A program made the position numbers and the translations under genes. A stretch of 18,126 nucleotides of DNA. Source: Ruminococcus sp. UBA7158 (lineage in GTDB: Bacteria > Bacillota > Clostridia > Oscillospirales > Ruminococcaceae). Position 1 is the first letter of the stretch; each line of letters starts with the position of its first letter. Where the stretch lies: contig DKWG01000032.1 of the NCBI GenBank assembly GCA_002491605.1, positions 1-18,126 on the forward strand, given 5' to 3'. Below are positions 15,201 to 18,126 of this stretch, piece after piece. The notes beneath the pieces were generated by a model that worked only from the letters and a program-made list of their open reading frames with translations, ran no database searches and was not told the DNA's origin.

Positions 15201-15675
15201 ATTTTGGAGCTGCGGACATATCATAGGATGTCTTATAAAACTCGTCGAACACCCCTGCGGACTTAGCGTCCTCCTCATTCCTGTACACAGCTAATTGCCA
15301 TGTGTCGTCCCTGCCGGTAAGGAGCTTATAGTAGGCTGAGCCTGTTCTGTCGTATGACTTAGCTCCCTCAACTGCCTTTTCTATGCTGTCATACACAACA
15401 GTTCCGACAGAATGATAGCCTATTGTGTTCACTCTGACAACATCGCTCTGACAAACCATGTTGCCGTCGATGTCCTTAGAAAATTGCTTGCCTGTCCATT
15501 CAAGTCCTGTAAACAGCTTCTTTTCCTTGTCGGTTGAAATCAGCTGAGCTGCTTCCGGCTTTTTGTTGCTGTCCCAGGGGTCGCCCTTAGACGTACCGCA
15601 GGAGCACATTAAAGCTGAAACCGAGATACTCGCACACAGCAAAGCAAGCGCTTTAATAATTCTGCGTCTGTTCAT
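12211..15675 (-). CDS. Beta-galactosidase, GH2 family, predicted lipoprotein
   Basis: The 1154-residue product has the five-domain LacZ-type layout. A signal peptide with Cys26 as probable lipidation site (MCSC) comes first. Then follow a sugar-binding domain (WQVQGFDFPIYTNFTYPW near 185-202; GGIFRDVYLY near 313-322), an Ig-like domain and the TIM barrel. The barrel has acid/base Glu581 in MGNE and nucleophile Glu645 in ICEYAHAMGN. The C-terminal beta-galactosidase small-chain domain begins near 868. It should cleave terminal beta-galactosides (lactose, galactan or mucin side chains) at the cell surface. It is longer than the 1023-residue E. coli enzyme, mainly because of the signal, about 60 leader residues and an enlarged N-terminal region. 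The ribosome binding site GGAGG is nine bases upstream of the start. It is a single-gene unit with its own terminator. Confidence 0.95.
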   Translation of the reverse strand: MNRRRIIKALALLCASISVSALMCSCGTSKGDPWDSNKKPEAAQLISTDKEKKLFTGLEWTGKQFSKDIDGNMVCQSDVVRVNTIGYHSVGTVVYDSIEKAVEGAKSYDRTGSAYYKLLTGRDDTWQLAVYRNEEDAKSAGVFDEFYKTSYDMSAAPKYEGEDRIYSSKDAYYGGFKDVTLPASWQVQGFDFPIYTNFTYPWNDGAYGIEKMFMPAAPKAFNPIGFYRHSFDVDPTWISEGRRVYISFGGVESAYYVYVNGYEVGYSEDSFDAADYDITPYLNTDGRDNLLCVKVYRWCDGSYYENQDFLRLGGIFRDVYLYSTTGVRISDYTVVTDLDNNYKDADLKLSIELENTTADDVSGKELGIDVKLFDADGNNIFASSPLRKSAGAVASGEKINIELTKAVKAPRLWSDEDPYLYTLVITLYDKSGAYYGSISQQLGFREISFTPTVGTEPNEEYSTVLLNGKPLIFKGVDRHENDPETGRYVSMELEEKDILTMKSLNINAVRTSHYPDDENFYNMCDKYGILVMAECNVETHYNVGGDDTETYFSKVVRDRIAAHTNAYKNRTCVVMWSMGNETIGGTRSFIDSISELKQRDPTRPVHFESQDAGGGVDVSSRMYSSIDDVTARGQVQNKMPFLICEYAHAMGNSVGNLYEYWEPIRKYDNLLGGFIWDYVDQSIWTEIPSGKYDYYGNGKYLAYGGCWGDNPNSGDFCQNGIVSADRTVQPEANEVKYVYQSVWFTNEKLSADNRKIDIYNEFRFTNLSAYDFKYELLRNGKIVDSGSFDVECEPLKTVSVEVPFKLDAVEPNSEYLLNVYACLKNDTAWSKAGYRIAVEQFEVESDSEKESVDTSELSSLSCTDGDAELEVFSDSFRVVFKKSDGSIVKYTVNGEDVLLSGPVPNYKRARIANDNVWGVTLDNASVKSVEKFEFELSGDKKTVVVTERLKVSTNGCYENMTYTIYSNGAIRVECKLELSSSVEELMRYGNVITLGKDYENITYYGRGEVETYNDRKRGALAGVYNQTVTDSFFAYPTPQDTGNKTDVRYMAITSDEKNTGILIAADGLLEASALHYNVKDLNDARYTYQLPDITKTYLNIDYGSRGTGGASCGPGTLDKYRLLNDGRDYSYSYTIVPFDKSSDDIDELAGLWRK

Positions 15676-15704
15676 AGATTTTATCCTCCGTCATAATTTC
15701 ATAT

Positions 15705-15763
15705 ACGTTTTCAAATCATACGAATGATTTCCCCAAAAACGAAAACGTCAATATACAATTATA
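15705..15763 (-). promoter_or_regulatory. Candidate beta-galactosidase promoter and nested operator
   Basis: A perfect TATAAT (15758-15763, minus strand) has no good -35 box. Just downstream of the expected start are two nested inverted repeats: outer ACGTTTTC/GAAAACGT (15705-15712 and 15741-15748) and inner AAATCAT/ATGATTT (15713-15719 and 15724-15730). The outer half-sites resemble those of LacI-family regulators and of catabolite-responsive elements, with only half-matches. This reading is inference; a promoter further upstream is not excluded. Confidence 0.45.
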
Positions 15764-15905
15764 TATTAACATATTTCAATCAAAATGTAATTGATTTAAC
15801 TTAATACATTTACGCTTTCCGAAAAGTCCCGTCAACCCTTTGCCTTTGCAGTCATATAATTATATGAATATTATTATAAATCAATAAGTGCATATATTGC
15901 AACGC
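15764..15905. other. AT-rich intergenic stretch between rpoC terminator and beta-galactosidase promoter
   Basis: No gene is visible. It holds the perfect 14-bp palindrome CATATAATTATATG (15853-15866). A possible minus-strand promoter is TTGCAA, 18 bases, TATAAT, near 15871-15900. Another very weak one is TTGACG, 17 bases, TAAATG, near 15809-15837. These could be alternative promoters of the beta-galactosidase gene. Confidence 0.35.
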
Positions 15906-15939
15906 AAAAACCGGCTCCTGCTCAGTGCAGAAACCGGTT
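15906..15939 (-). terminator. Rho-independent terminator of rpoC
   Basis: A 13-bp stem (AACCGGTTTCTGC with GCAGGAGCCGGTT, two G-T pairs, five-base loop ACTGA) at 15909-15939 is followed on the minus strand by TTTG. It begins 12 bases after the rpoC stop codon and closes the rpoBC transcript. Confidence 0.9.
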
Positions 15940-15951
15940 TTAATATTATAT

Positions 15952-18126
15952 TTATTCAGCTGAATTATCGTGAGCCTGTGCCAAATGTTCGGCTAAGGAC
16001 TCATTTTTAACAACCTCAGCGTTGTTGTAAACTGTCATACCTGTACCGGCAGGAAGCAGCTTACCGATAATAACGTTTTCCTTAAGACCCAAGAGGTGGT
16101 CGGACTTGCCCTTGATGGCGGCGTCCGTTAACGCCCTTGTTGTCTCCTGGAAGGATGCAGCCGAAAGGAAGCTTTCAGAGCTTGAAGATGCCTTTGTGAT
16201 ACCCTGGATAACAGGACTTGTTGTTATAAGTCTTGCGGATTCATCGCCGGCGTCAATCTCCTGCTGAATCTCAGCGTTGATAGCTTCAATTTCGTGTCTG
16301 TCGACCAAGGTTCCGGGCAGCAGGTAGCTTGAACCTGAATCCTCAATCTTAACCTTTCTGAGCATCTGACGTGTAATAACCTCGATGTGCTTGTCGTTAA
16401 CGTCAACACCCTGGAGTCTGTAAACCTTTTGAACCTCGGTGATGATGTAGTTTCTTACTGCCTCAGCGCCGAGGATAGCCAAAACGTCCGCAGGGTTCTT
16501 AGAACCTGCTGTCAGCTCGTCGCCTGCTGCTACCTCATCTCCGGGTCTAACCTTTATGCGGTAGTCCCACGGAACAGGATACTGATCTATCTCGCCAGTC
16601 TCGGTGTTGGTGACAACTATAACTCTTGACTTCTTTATCTCCTCGATGCTGACAACACCGCTTATTCTTGTCAATATAGCTGCGCCCTTGGGCTTTCTTG
16701 ATTCAAACAGCTCTTCAACTCTGGGAAGACCCTGAGTGATATCTTCTGCCGATGCAACACCACCGGTATGGAAGGTTCTCATGGTAAGCTGTGTACCGGG
16801 TTCACCGATAGACTGAGCGGCTATGATACCGACTGCTTCACCAACTGAAACAATAGTCGAATGCGCCAAATCCATGCCGTAGCACTTAGCGCAGACACCC
16901 CTCTTAGACTTACAGCCCAAAACGGATCTTATGGCGATTTTGTCCCTGCCCTCGGCTTCAAGCTCGTCTATAACCTTCTTAGCGTCCGCTGCGGTCATGA
17001 GCTTGTTGTTTGACATTATAAGTTCGCCTGTTGTGGGGTTCTTTAAATCCTCAACCAAGAATCTGCCAACAAGTCTTTCGGCAAACGGTTCAATCATCTC
17101 GTTGCCGTTCTTTATTTCAAATACTTCAATGCCCTCGTGTGTTCCGCAGTCGTCCTCGGTTATGATAACGTCCTGAGAAACGTCAACCAAACGTCTTGTC
17201 AGGTAGCCTGAGTCAGCGGTACGCAAAGCGGTATCGGTAAGACCCTTTCTTGCACCTCTAGAGGAGATGAAGTATTCGAGGATGTTAAGTCCTTCACGGT
17301 AGTTAGCTCTGATCGGCATCTCGATAGTCGCACCTGAGGTATTGGCGATAAGTCCTCTCATACCTGCCAGCTGACGAATCTGAGCTATAGAACCACGGGC
17401 ACCGGAGTCTGACATCATGTATATGGGGTTGTACTTGTCGAGGTTTTGCTGCAAAGCAGTTGTAACGTCGTCTGTAGCCTTTGACCATATCTCGATGAAT
17501 CTCTTTGACTTCTCTGCTCTTGAGATAAGTCCTCTCTTGTACTGAATGTCAACCTTGTCGACCAGCTTGTCGGCATTTGCAAGGATATCCTTCTTTGCCG
17601 GAGGAATCTCGGCGTCACAAACGGCAACGGTTATTGCTGCCTTTGTTGAGTACTTGAAGCCCAAAGCCTTTATGCTGTCTAAAACTTCACTTGTCTTGGT
17701 TGTGCCGTGTCTGCGGATACATCTTTCGATAATATCGGTGAGCTGCTTTTTCTTGACAAGGAAGCTTATTTCAAGGTCAAACTGCTTCTCGGGGTCGGTT
17801 CTGTCGACATATCCTAAATCCTGAGGAATATTTTCGTTGAATATAAGTCTGCCGACTGTTGCGTTGATTATTTTTGAAACCTGCTGACCGCCGTAGGTGC
17901 GGCTTACTCTTACTCTGATCTTAGCCTGAAGAGATACGACTCCTGCCTGATATGCCATCATGGCTTCGTTGACATCTCTGAAGACCTTGCCCTCGCCCTT
18001 TTCGCCGTCCTTATCAAGTGTAAGATAATAAGAACCGAGAATCATATCCTGTGTCGGAACGGCAACAGGACGGCCGTCAGACGGCTTCAAGAGGTTACCG
18101 GCGGCAAGCATAAGGAATCTTGCCTC
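15952..18126 (-). CDS. rpoC: RNA polymerase beta' subunit, C-terminal part (open at right edge)
   Basis: The reading frame is open to the right edge (EARFL precedes the first internal Met), so only the last roughly 724 residues are present; the NADFDGD active-site region lies outside. Visible landmarks, in order: PVAVPTQDMILGSYY; the bridge helix SGARGSIAQIRQLAGMRG; the conserved EYFISSRGARKGLTDTALRT; the second zinc site with CGTHEG and then C-x6-C-x2-C in GCKSKRGVCAKCYGMDL; and the trigger-loop region GEAVGIIAAQSIGEPGTQLT. The C-terminus (VIIGKLLPAGTGM) is that of a normal bacterial RpoC without the large insertion of Gram-negatives. It is the catalytic partner of RpoB. The next gene is not the usual rpsL/str operon but a beta-galactosidase behind a strong terminator. 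Confidence 0.98.
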   Translation of the reverse strand, partial: EARFLMLAAGNLLKPSDGRPVAVPTQDMILGSYYLTLDKDGEKGEGKVFRDVNEAMMAYQAGVVSLQAKIRVRVSRTYGGQQVSKIINATVGRLIFNENIPQDLGYVDRTDPEKQFDLEISFLVKKKQLTDIIERCIRRHGTTKTSEVLDSIKALGFKYSTKAAITVAVCDAEIPPAKKDILANADKLVDKVDIQYKRGLISRAEKSKRFIEIWSKATDDVTTALQQNLDKYNPIYMMSDSGARGSIAQIRQLAGMRGLIANTSGATIEMPIRANYREGLNILEYFISSRGARKGLTDTALRTADSGYLTRRLVDVSQDVIITEDDCGTHEGIEVFEIKNGNEMIEPFAERLVGRFLVEDLKNPTTGELIMSNNKLMTAADAKKVIDELEAEGRDKIAIRSVLGCKSKRGVCAKCYGMDLAHSTIVSVGEAVGIIAAQSIGEPGTQLTMRTFHTGGVASAEDITQGLPRVEELFESRKPKGAAILTRISGVVSIEEIKKSRVIVVTNTETGEIDQYPVPWDYRIKVRPGDEVAAGDELTAGSKNPADVLAILGAEAVRNYIITEVQKVYRLQGVDVNDKHIEVITRQMLRKVKIEDSGSSYLLPGTLVDRHEIEAINAEIQQEIDAGDESARLITTSPVIQGITKASSSSESFLSAASFQETTRALTDAAIKGKSDHLLGLKENVIIGKLLPAGTGMTVYNNAEVVKNESLAEHLAQAHDNSAE

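Noticed and set aside
1..18126. Insertion sequences, phage or CRISPR elements
   Set aside because: No transposase, integrase or regularly spaced direct repeats were found in any frame or strand.

Overview
The window is an 18.1 kb stretch of a low-to-mid GC Firmicutes chromosome, most likely class Clostridia and probably an Oscillospiraceae/Ruminococcus-like gut or rumen anaerobe. Evidence for this: a T-box leader in front of alaS, sigma-70 type TTGACA-17-TATAAT promoters, AGAAAGGA-type ribosome binding sites, Gram-positive-style lipoprotein signals, a PadR/HAAS/DUF4097 module and Firmicutes-like RpoC and AlaS. Genus is inference. Every recognisable gene is on the minus strand, so transcription runs from high to low coordinates.

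Right to left: the 3' part of rpoC (15952-18126, open at the right edge) ends at a strong terminator. A large lipoprotein beta-galactosidase of family GH2 follows (12211-15675), with a palindrome-rich promoter region and its own terminator. Next is a three-gene module: PadR regulator, HAAS-domain membrane protein, DUF4097 beta-solenoid protein (9821-12019). It starts from a good promoter whose -35 box sits in the centre of a perfect 12-bp-arm palindrome, and it ends at a probably bidirectional terminator.

The centre (4915-9559) is the most unusual part: four consecutive genes for lipoprotein alpha/beta-hydrolases of the esterase D / feruloyl-esterase type (PF00756, CE1-like). They lie behind one promoter whose -10 box is inside a perfect 16-bp palindrome. 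The paralogues form two pairs arranged A-B-B'-A'. One carries a long Thr/Glu-rich stalk and a bacterial SH3 domain. Stable hairpins lie between the last three genes. With the nearby surface beta-galactosidase this suggests deacylation and degradation of plant or mucus polysaccharide at the cell surface, but no substrate can be read from sequence.

The left part is housekeeping: a promoter plus alanine T-box riboswitch (4620-4887), an unusual hairpin-rich spacer, then alaS, a HIT-family protein and an adenine-phosphoribosyltransferase-like gene in one operon (745-4358) with a terminator. A small multi-pass membrane protein of unknown function (101-586) follows, and a promoter firing out of the left edge.

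No tRNA, rRNA, insertion sequence, phage gene or CRISPR array was seen.
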